Shown here one piece after another: positions 22,627 to 29,462 of a stretch of DNA of 29,462 nt (positions are counted from its first letter, which is position 1; the number at the start of each line of letters is the position of its first letter). The DNA is from Pseudomonadota bacterium (GTDB taxonomy: Bacteria; Desulfobacterota; Desulfovibrionia; Desulfovibrionales; Desulfovibrionaceae). The DNA lies in NCBI GenBank assembly GCA_023438245.1, contig JAEXRD010000027.1:1-29462 (forward strand), read 5' to 3'. The notes under the pieces are model-generated. The model had not been told where the DNA came from. It made no database searches and was given only the letters and a program-made list of their open reading frames with translations. A program made the position numbers and the translations under genes.

Positions 22627-23607
22627 CTACTTCACCACCACGTATTGGCCGAACTTCACGAAGAAGGCCGTGAGCAGCAGGTTGGCCACAGCCAGGGGCA
22701 ACAGCCACTTCCAGTTGATGTTCAGCAGCTGGTCGAAGCGCACGCGCGGGTACGTCCAGCGGAAGAAGACCATGAGCAGCAAGAGGAAGGAGACCTTGAG
22801 CACGAACCACACCGGGCCGGGCAGGAAGGGACCCTGCCAGCCGCCCAGGAACAGCACCGTGGCCACGGCGCAGACCACGGCCATGTTGGCGTACTCCGCC
22901 AGGAAGAACAGGCCGAAGCCCATGCCGGAGTATTCCGTGTGGAAACCGGCGGTGAGCTCGCTTTCGGCCTCGGGCAGGTCGAAGGGGGCGCGGTTGGTCT
23001 CGCCCAGGGCGCTGACGATGTAGATGAGGAAGGCCAGGGGCTGGGTGACGATGTTCCAGCTCCAGGGCCAGGTGCCCTGCCCCTTGACCACCTCGGCCAG
23101 GTTCAGGCTGCCGGCCTGGAAGCTCACGGCCAGCACGGCCAGGAGCAGCGGGATCTCGTAGGCCACGGACTGCGCCACCGCGCGGGCGGCGCCCAAGAGG
23201 CCGTACTTGTTGTTGGAGGCCCAGCCGCCCAGCAAGAGCGAGAGCACCGTGAGCCCCGCGAAGGCCAGGATCAGAAGCAGGCCCAGGTTCATCTCCTGGG
23301 CCATGATGCCGTCGCCCACGGGCAGGGGCAGGAACAGCACCAGCACCGGGATGAAGGAGAGCACCGGGGCGAGCCAGAACAGGATGGGGTCCGCGCCCTT
23401 GGGCATGAACAGCTGCTTGCCCACGAGCTTCAGCGCGTCGCAGAAGGGCTGCAGCAGGCCGTTGGGGCCGACCTCGTAGGGGCCGGGGCGGCGCTGGATG
23501 TGGCCCGCAACTTTGCGCTCCACCCAGACCATCACCAGGCCCAGGGCGCCCACGGTGGCGGCCACCACCGCCAGGCCGATAAGAATGCGTATGAATTCAG
23601 CTGGCAT
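22627..23607 (-). CDS. nuoH: Complex I subunit H
   Basis: Eight-helix membrane subunit, 326 residues, that forms the quinone chamber with NuoB and NuoD. Signatures are ERKVAGHIQRRPGPYEVGPN near 30-49, YEIPLLLAVL with the conserved glutamate, and ETNRAPFDLPEAESEL, the most conserved loop of the family. WTYPRVRFDQLL is near the end. The start lies 9 bases after the nuoD stop. Length is normal. Confidence 0.97.
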   Translation of the reverse strand: MPAEFIRILIGLAVVAATVGALGLVMVWVERKVAGHIQRRPGPYEVGPNGLLQPFCDALKLVGKQLFMPKGADPILFWLAPVLSFIPVLVLFLPLPVGDGIMAQEMNLGLLLILAFAGLTVLSLLLGGWASNNKYGLLGAARAVAQSVAYEIPLLLAVLAVSFQAGSLNLAEVVKGQGTWPWSWNIVTQPLAFLIYIVSALGETNRAPFDLPEAESELTAGFHTEYSGMGFGLFFLAEYANMAVVCAVATVLFLGGWQGPFLPGPVWFVLKVSFLLLLMVFFRWTYPRVRFDQLLNINWKWLLPLAVANLLLTAFFVKFGQYVVVK

Positions 23608-23616
23608 GGTGTTCTC

Positions 23617-24783
23617 CTACCTGTCGATTTCGGGGATGACCAGGTCCAGGCTGCCCAGGATGGCGACAGCGTCGGCCAGGATGGTGCCGCGGCTGGCCTC
23701 GGCGAACAGGCTCAAGTTGCAGTAGCCCGGCGCGCGCAGCCTGGTGCGGTACAGGTTCTTGCCGCCATCGCTGACGACGTACACGCCGATCTTGCCGCGA
23801 GCACCCTCCACCGCGAAGTAGCTCTCGCCCGCGGGCACCTTCCAGGAGGGCTTGGGGGCACCCTTCACCAGCACCTCGCCCTCGGGCATCATGTCCAGGG
23901 CCTGCTCGATGATGCGCATGCTCTGCTCGATCTCGGCCATGCGCACGTCGTAGCGGCCGCGGGCGCACTTGAGCTCGCTGGTGGGAATCTCGTAGTCGAA
24001 CTTGTGGTACACCGAGTAGGGCGCGGCGCGGCGCACGTCGTAGTTGATGCCCGAACCGCGCGCCACCGGGCCGGTGGCCCCGTAGCGGCGGCACATCTCC
24101 GGCTCGATGACGCCGATGTCCTCGATGCGCTTTCTGAGGATGATGTTGTCGGTGACGAGATCCTTGTACATGGGCAGGCGTTCGCGCAGCCAGGGGATGA
24201 ACTGGCGGATGCGCCCGATGCAGTCCTCGTTCAGGTCCTCGGCCACGCCGCCGATGCGGAAGTAGCTGTAGGTCAGGCGCGAGCCCGTGGGCACCTGCAG
24301 GGCGTCCAGGATCTTTTCGCGGTCGTCGAAGGCGTACATGATGGGCGTGAAGGCCCCGAGGTCCAGCAGGTAGGCGCCCCACCAGAGCAGGTGGGAGCTG
24401 ATGCGGTTTAATTCGCAGGTGATGACGCGCACGTACTCGGCGCGCTCCGGCACCTCGATGCCGGCCAGCTTTTCCACCGCGCCCACGAAGGCCCAGTTCC
24501 AGGCCATGGCGTGCAGGTAGTCCACCCGGCCCATGTTGGGGATGAACTGGGCCGCGGTCTTCACCTCGGCCATCTTCTCGTGCATGCGGTGCAGGTAGCC
24601 CAGCACGGGCTCGGCGCGCAGCACGTACTCGCCGTCCATCTCCACCACCACGCGCAGAACGCCGTGGGTGGAGGGGTGCTGGGGGCCAAGGTTCAGGATG
24701 AGCGAGCCTTCCTGCGCGGTCTTGGCGAAGTTGTTGGTGTAGAAGTCGCCCGCGACCTGTTCGGTGTCGATATAGCGTGTCAT
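23617..24783 (-). CDS. nuoD: Complex I subunit D (49 kDa)
   Basis: Peripheral quinone-site subunit, 388 residues, derived from the hydrogenase large subunit but without Ni-binding cysteines. Motifs include LNLGPQHPSTHGVLR (31-45), YLHRMHEKMAE, GSRLTYSYFRIGG and ARGSGINYDVRRAAPY. The C-terminus ends in DLVIPEIDR, the normal family end, where hydrogenases have a CxxC. It is separate from NuoC, not fused. AGGA precedes the ATG. It lies 16 bases after nuoC and 9 before nuoH. Confidence 0.97.
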   Translation of the reverse strand: MTRYIDTEQVAGDFYTNNFAKTAQEGSLILNLGPQHPSTHGVLRVVVEMDGEYVLRAEPVLGYLHRMHEKMAEVKTAAQFIPNMGRVDYLHAMAWNWAFVGAVEKLAGIEVPERAEYVRVITCELNRISSHLLWWGAYLLDLGAFTPIMYAFDDREKILDALQVPTGSRLTYSYFRIGGVAEDLNEDCIGRIRQFIPWLRERLPMYKDLVTDNIILRKRIEDIGVIEPEMCRRYGATGPVARGSGINYDVRRAAPYSVYHKFDYEIPTSELKCARGRYDVRMAEIEQSMRIIEQALDMMPEGEVLVKGAPKPSWKVPAGESYFAVEGARGKIGVYVVSDGGKNLYRTRLRAPGYCNLSLFAEASRGTILADAVAILGSLDLVIPEIDR

Positions 24784-24799
24784 AGGCGTGATCCTGCTT

Positions 24800-25333
24800 T
24801 TATTTCGCTTCCCCGGCGCTTTCGGCGGCGGGGGCTTCGGCAGCGAACAGGGTGAACGCGGGATCGCAGAACAGCGCCTCGCCAGGGGCCATGATCTTGC
24901 CAGCAGCGGCGCGGGACTTGGGGTCCTTGCGCAGCGGGAAGCAGTCGGCCATGTCCGGGTCGATCAGGAGCGGAACGAAGTTCGGGTTGCCCTCGAAGAT
25001 CACGCCGTGGAAGTCGCGGGTCTCGCGCTCGTGCCATTCCGCGCCGTCGAACAGCCCGGCGATGGAGGGCACGACCGGCTTGTCGTGGGGCACGATGACC
25101 TTGAGCGCCACGCGCCCCGGGCTCTCGAAGTGGTCGAAGTGGTACACCACCACGTAGCCCTCGGCGCAGTCCACCGCGGTCACGTCCTCGATGAAGTAGT
25201 CGGCCTTGAGCAGCCGCTCGGCCGCGCGCACCAGGCTGGAGGCGGGCAGGAAAACCAGCCAGTTCCGGCCGGTCTTGGCGAAGTCGCAGCGGGCCAGGTA
25301 GTCCAGCTTGATCCCTTTGAGGAGCGCTTCCAT
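24800..25333 (-). CDS. nuoC: Complex I subunit C (30 kDa)
   Basis: Peripheral-arm subunit, 177 residues. The hallmark reads EWHERETRDFHGVIFEGNPN near 99-118, followed by LLIDPDM and a FPLRKD segment, as in the NuoC family. The start ATG directly follows the nuoB TAG with no intervening base, so translation is coupled. It carries an Ala/Glu-rich tail (AAEAPAAESAGEAK), a composition also seen at the end of NuoM. Confidence 0.94.
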   Translation of the reverse strand: MEALLKGIKLDYLARCDFAKTGRNWLVFLPASSLVRAAERLLKADYFIEDVTAVDCAEGYVVVYHFDHFESPGRVALKVIVPHDKPVVPSIAGLFDGAEWHERETRDFHGVIFEGNPNFVPLLIDPDMADCFPLRKDPKSRAAAGKIMAPGEALFCDPAFTLFAAEAPAAESAGEAK

Positions 25334-25885
25334 CTACTTGCCCCCCTTGGTGGCTTCCACGCCCGGAATGGGAGCGCCGGGCCAGAAGCGCTTGCCGGTG
25401 ATCTTCTCCTGCAGCAGGAACAGGCCTTCCAGCAGGGCCTCGGGCCGGGGCGGGCAGCCGGGCACGTACACGTCCACGGGGATCAGGTGGTCCACGCCTT
25501 CCATGATGCCGTACTGGCCCTTGAACTTGAACGGGCCGCCGGAGATGGCGCAGTTGCCCAGGGCCATGACGTAGCGCGGCGCGGGCATCTGCTCGTACAG
25601 GCGCACCACGGCGGGGGCCATCTTCTTGGTCACGGTGCCGGCCACGATCATCAGGTCGGACTGGCGCGGGCTGGGGCGGAACACCTCGGCGCCGAACCGG
25701 GCGATGTCCCAGCGGGCCATGCCCACGGCCATCATTTCAATGGCGCAGCAGGCAAGGCCGAAGGTCATGGGCCACAGCGACATGGACCGGCAGATGTCCA
25801 TGACCTTCTGGGCGGGGCCGATGCTGAGGATCGGGTCCGCCACCTGCACGTCGGGTTTTTGCGCTACGAGATTTTGCGCGGCCAT
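25334..25885 (-). CDS. nuoB: Complex I subunit B, N2 cluster
   Basis: Peripheral subunit, 183 residues, that holds the terminal [4Fe-4S] cluster N2, which reduces quinone. Ligands are visible as Cys46-Cys47 (GLACCAIEMM), Cys112 (GNCAISGG) and Cys144 (VPGCPPRPE). The start ATG at 25885 lies inside the end of nuoA (22-base overlap) and gives the normal N-terminus; longer upstream extensions in this frame run through nuoA and are not real. The spacing to nuoC is zero. Confidence 0.96.
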   Translation of the reverse strand: MAAQNLVAQKPDVQVADPILSIGPAQKVMDICRSMSLWPMTFGLACCAIEMMAVGMARWDIARFGAEVFRPSPRQSDLMIVAGTVTKKMAPAVVRLYEQMPAPRYVMALGNCAISGGPFKFKGQYGIMEGVDHLIPVDVYVPGCPPRPEALLEGLFLLQEKITGKRFWPGAPIPGVEATKGGK

Positions 25886-26241
25886 GTGAACACCCCTTTC
25901 GCCCAGAAATAGACGATGGCTGAAGCCAGAACGGCGATGAAGATGAAGACCTCGATGAAGGGCAGCCAGCCCTGGGCGGTCTTGTAGACCGTGGCCACCG
26001 GGAACAGGTAGAGCACGTCCACGTCGAACGCCAAGAAAAGCATGGCGTACACGTAGTAATTGATGCCGAACTTGTTCCAGGCCCCGGCATAGGGCCGCAT
26101 GCCGCACTCGTAGGGCATGCCCATGTCCCCGCCGCTGGCGCGTGGCGCCACCAGATAGGACAAAACGAGCGGGCCACCCGCGAAAAGCAGCCCGCCCAGA
26201 AGGAACAGGATGATGGCCAAGTGAAGCCAGCTGAAGACCAT
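25864..26241 (-). CDS. nuoA: Complex I subunit A
   Basis: Three-helix membrane subunit, 125 residues, and the first gene of the operon. Family motifs are MPYECGMRPY and FLAFDVDVLYLFPVATVYK with the conserved loop aspartate. The ATG at 26241 has GGGAGGGG just upstream; a GTG four codons earlier is possible but has no site of its own. A candidate promoter lies at 26311-26339, and an inverted repeat (26266-26280) sits in the predicted leader. Confidence 0.95.
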   Translation of the reverse strand: MVFSWLHLAIILFLLGGLLFAGGPLVLSYLVAPRASGGDMGMPYECGMRPYAGAWNKFGINYYVYAMLFLAFDVDVLYLFPVATVYKTAQGWLPFIEVFIFIAVLASAIVYFWAKGVFTWPRKIS

Positions 26242-26265
26242 AGCCCCTCCCACATGGATGCTTGC

Positions 26266-26280
26266 GTCCGGATATCGGAC
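26266..26280. promoter_or_regulatory. Inverted repeat in the nuoA leader
   Basis: GTCCG, GATAT, CGGAC: a 5-bp inverted repeat with a five-base centre, 24 bases before the nuoA ATG. It could be an operator half-site pair or a small hairpin. No known factor is recognised. Confidence 0.3.
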
Positions 26281-26310
26281 GTTTGAACAAGCTTTTTAAA
26301 AGGATGCTCC

Positions 26311-26339
26311 ACTCTGCCCCGTTACGCCAAGGACGTCAA
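26311..26339 (-). promoter_or_regulatory. Candidate nuo operon promoter
   Basis: On the minus strand, TTGACG (26339-26334), 17 bases, then CAGAGT (26316-26311). The -35 is strong and the -10 weak. The predicted leader to the nuoA ATG is about 60 bases. Confidence 0.4.
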
Positions 26340-26446
26340 CCCCTGTCCACAAAAAAAGCGCCTAGTATGATATTTCACATGGCCAACTGGGCTTCTAACA
26401 CCTCGGCTTCGCAGCAGGTTTGGAGGCCCGGACGTGCCGTTTCCGC

Positions 26447-26456
26447 CCTGCGCAGG
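26447..26456. promoter_or_regulatory. Perfect 10-bp palindrome upstream of the sigma-54 site
   Basis: CCTGCGCAGG, 16 bases upstream of the -24/-12 element. It could be a protein-binding site, but in this GC-rich DNA such a palindrome can also arise by chance. Confidence 0.25.
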
Positions 26457-26472
26457 TGTCACGATCTGGCAC

Positions 26473-26488
26473 TGGCGCACGGTTTGCA
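26473..26488 (+). promoter_or_regulatory. Candidate sigma-54 (-24/-12) promoter for uxs-asnB
   Basis: TGGCGCACGGTTTGCA matches the RpoN consensus TGGCACG-N4-TTGCW at 9 of 11 or 12 defined positions. The invariant GG and GC are exactly 10 bases apart. The predicted start is near 26499, giving a leader of about 65 bases that contains the hairpin at 26514-26528. Confidence 0.6.
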
Positions 26489-26513
26489 TCTCGGCTTGTG
26501 CTGACCCCGGATT

Positions 26514-26528
26514 GGGCTTATCAAGCCC
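26514..26528 (+). other. Leader hairpin upstream of uxs
   Basis: GGGCTT, ATC, AAGCCC: a perfect 6-bp stem in the predicted uxs leader, ending 35 bases before the ATG. No T-tract follows, so it is not a terminator. Confidence 0.4.
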
Positions 26529-26563
26529 GAAGGACCGCACCCTAACCTTTCCTGGAGAGCCTC

Positions 26564-27514
26564 ATGGCCCTGAACAAACGCGTGCTCATCACCGGAGGCT
26601 CCGGCTTCCTCGGCTCCCACCTGTGCGAACGCCTGCTGAACGCCGGGCATGACGTGCTCTGCGTGGACAACTACTTCACCGGCAGCAAGGAGAGCATCCG
26701 CCACCTGCTGGCCCATCCGCGCTTCGAGGTGCTGCGCCACGACGTCACCTTCCCGCTCTATGTGGAGGTGGACGAGATCTACAACCTGGCCTGCCCGGCC
26801 AGCCCCATCCACTACCAGCACGACCCGGTGCAGACCACCAAGACCAGCGTGCACGGGGCCATCAACATGCTGGGCCTGGCCAAGCGCACCCGGGCCAAGA
26901 TCATGCAGGCCAGCACCAGCGAGGTCTACGGCGACCCGTCCATGCACCCCCAGCGCGAGGACTACTGGGGCAACGTCAACCCCATCGGCCCGCGCGCCTG
27001 CTACGACGAGGGCAAGCGCTGCGCCGAGACCCTGTTCTTCGACTACCACCGCCAGCACAAGCTGCGCATCAAGGTGGCCCGGCTGTTCAACACCTACGGC
27101 CCGCGCATGGCCGTCAACGACGGGCGCGTGGTGTCCAACTTCATCGTGCAGGCCCTGCAGGGCCAGGACATCACGGTCTACGGCGAGGGACGGCAGACCC
27201 GCTCCTTCTGCTACGTGGACGACCTCATCACCGCCTTCGTCAGGCTCATGGAGAACACCCCGGACGAGTTCACCGGGCCGGTGAACCTGGGCAACCCCGG
27301 CGAGTTCACCATCCTGGAGCTGGCCGAGACCGTCATCCGCATGACGGGCTCCACGTCCAGGCTCGCCTTCAAGCCGCTGCCCGCCGACGACCCCATGCAG
27401 CGCAGGCCGGACATCACCCTGGCCAAGAAGGAGCTGGGCTGGGAGCCCACCACCAAGTTGGAGGACGGCCTGGTGCCCACCATCGCCTACTTCCGCTCGG
27501 TGCTGGGCCTGTAG
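26564..27514 (+). CDS. UDP-glucuronate decarboxylase (UDP-xylose synthase)
   Basis: Converts UDP-glucuronate to UDP-xylose with NAD+, supplying xylose for surface polysaccharides; cytoplasmic extended SDR enzyme of 316 residues. Motifs are TGGSGFLGS (10-18) for NAD+, DNYFTGSKESI (35-45), ACPASPIHYQ (77-86), STSEVYG with catalytic Glu120 (117-123) and YDEGKR with Tyr147 and Lys151. PASPIHYQ and YDEGKR separate it from dTDP-glucose dehydratases and UDP-glucose epimerases. GGAGAG precedes the ATG. A sigma-54 type promoter lies upstream. asnB follows after 15 bases. The family is often called Uxs. Confidence 0.93.
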   Translation: MALNKRVLITGGSGFLGSHLCERLLNAGHDVLCVDNYFTGSKESIRHLLAHPRFEVLRHDVTFPLYVEVDEIYNLACPASPIHYQHDPVQTTKTSVHGAINMLGLAKRTRAKIMQASTSEVYGDPSMHPQREDYWGNVNPIGPRACYDEGKRCAETLFFDYHRQHKLRIKVARLFNTYGPRMAVNDGRVVSNFIVQALQGQDITVYGEGRQTRSFCYVDDLITAFVRLMENTPDEFTGPVNLGNPGEFTILELAETVIRMTGSTSRLAFKPLPADDPMQRRPDITLAKKELGWEPTTKLEDGLVPTIAYFRSVLGL

Positions 27515-27529
27515 GAGGACGCGCGGACG

Positions 27530-29410
27530 ATGTGCGGCATTTGCGGCCACGCCCGCCTGCCTGAACTTCCCGCCGGGGCCCTCGCCAACCTGGAGCCGGT
27601 GCTCGCGGGCATCGCCCACCGGGGGCCGGACGGCCTGGGCCGCTGGAGCTGTCCGCAGGCCACGCTGGGCCATTCCCGGCTGGCCATTCTGGACCTGGAC
27701 CCGCGCGCGGGCCAGCCCATGGTCGACCCGGTGAGCGGCAACGTCATCGTCTTCAACGGCGAGATCTACAACTTCCGCGCGCTGCGCGCCGAGCTGGAGA
27801 AGGCGGGCGAGGTCTTCCGCACCACCGGCGACACCGAGGTGCTGCTCAAGCTCTACCGCCTCCACGGCCAGGACTGCCTGGACATGCTGCGCGGCATGTA
27901 CGCCTTCGCCCTCTGGGACGCCGGGCGCCGGGAGCTGTTCCTGGCCCGCGACCGCGTGGGCAAGAAGCCGCTGGTGTACTTCGAAGGGCCGGGCGGACTG
28001 GTCTTCGCCTCGGAGATCGGGGCGCTCAGCGCCCACCCGGACGCCCCCTCGGACATGGACCCCGAGGCCCTGGACCTGTTCCTGAGCCTGGGCTACGTAC
28101 CCAGCCCGCACACCATCTACGCGGGCCTGCGCAAGCTGCCGCCGGGCTGCTGCGCGGTGTACGGCTCCGGCGGCCTCGCGGTGCGCCGCTACTGGCGGGC
28201 GGACTACCGCCAAAAGATCGACGTGACCGAAGCCGAGGCCCTGGATCTGGCCTGGGCGGAGCTGAAGGAATCGGTGCGCCTGCGCCTGGAGTCCGACGTG
28301 CCGCTGGGCCTCTTGCTCTCCGGCGGGGTGGACTCAAGCCTCGTGGCCGCGGTGCTTTCCGAGGTCAGCCCCGGCCAGGGCCGCGCCTTTTCCATCGGCT
28401 TCGGCGAGGAGAAATACGACGAACTGCCCCACGCCCGCCGCGTGGCCGAGCACCTTGGGCTTTCGCTGACCCACGAGGTGCTGCCCCCGGCCAGCCTGGA
28501 GGCCCTGCCGGAAGTCGCCGCGCTGTACGGCGAGCCCTTTGCCGACGACTCCGCCCTGCCCTCGCTGTTCCTGTGCCGCATGGCCCGCAGGCACATCACC
28601 GTGGCCCTGGGCGGCGACGGCGGCGACGAGCTGGCCCTGGGCTATCCCACCTACCGCCACGCCAAGCTGGCCACGGTGCTGTGCTCCTTGAGCCCGCTCA
28701 CCCCGCCCGGCGACGAGGCCCTGCGCGGGCTCACCGCCGCCACCGGGGCGTTGGGCAAGGCCTGGCGCGACTTCGCCTCCGGCAGCCTCTGGCCGGAGAC
28801 CAAGCCGCTTCTGCGCGCCGAGGCCGGAATGCGCCCGTTCAAGGCCCGGCTGTACACGCCGGAGGGGGCGCAACGCCTTTCCCGCGCCTACGCCGACTGG
28901 TTCCTGCCCTGGCTGCGCGAGGCCTACGAGCGCGCCGGGAACCCGCAGGAACGCATGCTCTACATCGACAACGCCACCTGCCTGCCCGACGACCTGCTGG
29001 TGAAGATGGACATCGCCAGCATGGCCCCGGCGCTGGAGGTGCGCTCCCCGCTCTTGGACCACAAGCTCATCGAGCTGTTCGCCAGCTTTCCCCCTTCGCT
29101 CAAAGTACACCGGGGCGAGACCAAGCACCTGCTCAAGAAGCTGGCCGAGCGCAAGCTCCCGCGCGAGGTGCTGTACCGCCGCAAGCAGGGCTTCGACATG
29201 CCCATCCGCGAGTGGATGGCCGGGCCCATGCGGAATTTCGTGCGCGAGGCGCTCTCCCAGGCCGGGCCGGACCTGGCCCGGTTCATCCGGCCCGAGGCCG
29301 CCCTGGCCCTGGCCGACGAGCACGCCAGCGGCAAGAACCGCAAGAACATCCTCTGGCGGCTGGTGATTTTGTCGCTGTGGAGCGCGCGCCGGAAGGACGC
29401 GAAGGGCTAG
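27530..29410 (+). CDS. asnB: Asparagine synthase (glutamine-hydrolysing)
   Basis: Two-domain cytoplasmic enzyme of 626 residues that makes asparagine from aspartate, glutamine and ATP, or amidates a related substrate. The N-terminal glutaminase has Cys2 as nucleophile (MCGICGHARL), RGPDG (31-35), FNGEIYN (75-81) and GDTEV (100-104). The synthetase domain has the PP-loop SGGVDSS (264-270), then GEPFADDSALPS and LGGDGGDEL. VRSPLLDH and RRKQGFDMPIREWM near the end are also family features. AsnB homologues of this form often occur in polysaccharide gene clusters, and here it follows the UDP-xylose synthase gene by 15 bases, so a role in sugar or lipid modification is possible. GGAGG lies upstream of the ATG. 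Confidence 0.93.
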   Translation: MCGICGHARLPELPAGALANLEPVLAGIAHRGPDGLGRWSCPQATLGHSRLAILDLDPRAGQPMVDPVSGNVIVFNGEIYNFRALRAELEKAGEVFRTTGDTEVLLKLYRLHGQDCLDMLRGMYAFALWDAGRRELFLARDRVGKKPLVYFEGPGGLVFASEIGALSAHPDAPSDMDPEALDLFLSLGYVPSPHTIYAGLRKLPPGCCAVYGSGGLAVRRYWRADYRQKIDVTEAEALDLAWAELKESVRLRLESDVPLGLLLSGGVDSSLVAAVLSEVSPGQGRAFSIGFGEEKYDELPHARRVAEHLGLSLTHEVLPPASLEALPEVAALYGEPFADDSALPSLFLCRMARRHITVALGGDGGDELALGYPTYRHAKLATVLCSLSPLTPPGDEALRGLTAATGALGKAWRDFASGSLWPETKPLLRAEAGMRPFKARLYTPEGAQRLSRAYADWFLPWLREAYERAGNPQERMLYIDNATCLPDDLLVKMDIASMAPALEVRSPLLDHKLIELFASFPPSLKVHRGETKHLLKKLAERKLPREVLYRRKQGFDMPIREWMAGPMRNFVREALSQAGPDLARFIRPEAALALADEHASGKNRKNILWRLVILSLWSARRKDAKG

Positions 29411-29438
29411 ACCTGCCTGCCGCAACGCACGAGGGGGA

Positions 29439-29462
29439 GTTTCCGGCTCAAGCGCCGGAAAC
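29439..29462 (+). terminator. Probable terminator after asnB (cut by window end)
   Basis: GTTTCCGGC, TCAAGC, GCCGGAAAC: a perfect 9-bp stem ending on the last base of the window, 28 bases after the asnB stop. A following T-tract cannot be seen. Confidence 0.6.

Larger units (their letters stand above)
26242..26563. other. Divergent regulatory gap between nuoA and the UXS gene
   Basis: This 322-base gap holds no gene that I can support. Its content is lower in GC near 26290-26400 than its neighbours, as expected for a promoter region. It contains the sites listed separately, plus an A7 tract at 26346-26352 with a TATGAT-like sequence after it whose -35 is poor. Confidence 0.7.

Noticed and set aside
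26341..26380. TATGAT after the A7 tract considered as a plus-strand promoter for uxs.
   Set aside because: No acceptable -35 at 16-18 bases, and it would leave a leader of nearly 200 bases; the -24/-12 element is a better fit.

Overview
The window is a GC-rich bacterial chromosome segment. Its gene content (L-lactate oxidation genes lutABC, a complex I operon lacking the NADH module, a monocluster ferredoxin close to Desulfovibrio ferredoxin I, and a HprK-related kinase with an XXXCH protein) points to a sulfate-reducing deltaproteobacterium of the Desulfovibrionaceae type. That is an inference from protein families; there is no rRNA here to settle it. I see no tRNA, rRNA, CRISPR array, insertion sequence or prophage gene.

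Layout: (1) 26-2223, two overlapping glycosyltransferase genes on the minus strand, with a divergent PAP2 phosphatase (2334-2939). (2) 3124-7857, a minus-strand run: aroL, then three genes of a little-studied family group (XXXCH protein, PHP-like protein, HprK-related kinase), then aroC. The two shikimate-pathway genes bracket the three unknowns. (3) 8059-9354, plus strand: a divergent YchF-like GTPase and a ferredoxin, ended by a strong terminator, then an MFS transporter (9481-10722). (4) 10870-14379, minus strand: lutABC with translational coupling, preceded by a short HsdR-N-like protein that has lost its nuclease residues. (5) 14635-26241, minus strand: a 13-gene complex I operon in transcription order nuoA-B-C-D-H-I-J-K, a MrpD-like subunit, an 86-residue membrane protein, a NuoL-like subunit, nuoM, nuoN. 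No NuoE, F or G is present, so a ferredoxin or another non-NADH donor is likely. (6) 26564-29410, plus strand: UDP-glucuronate decarboxylase and asparagine synthase behind a good candidate sigma-54 promoter.

How the genes fit together: lutABC feeds lactate electrons into the membrane, and the Nuo-like complex couples quinone chemistry to ion pumping. The ferredoxin is a possible soluble partner, though it is not in the same operon. The end blocks (glycosyltransferases, PAP2 phosphatase, UDP-xylose synthase, AsnB) look like cell-surface polysaccharide functions.

The most unusual signal is not a gene. A structured palindrome of about 120 bp occurs three times (2990-3111, 10738-10856, 14502-14622), always in the same orientation, with compensatory base changes between copies. 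Each copy lies 21-22 nt beyond the stop codon of a minus-strand gene (aroC, lutC, nuoN). The second unusual item is the XXXCH/PHP/HprK-related kinase module placed between aroL and aroC.
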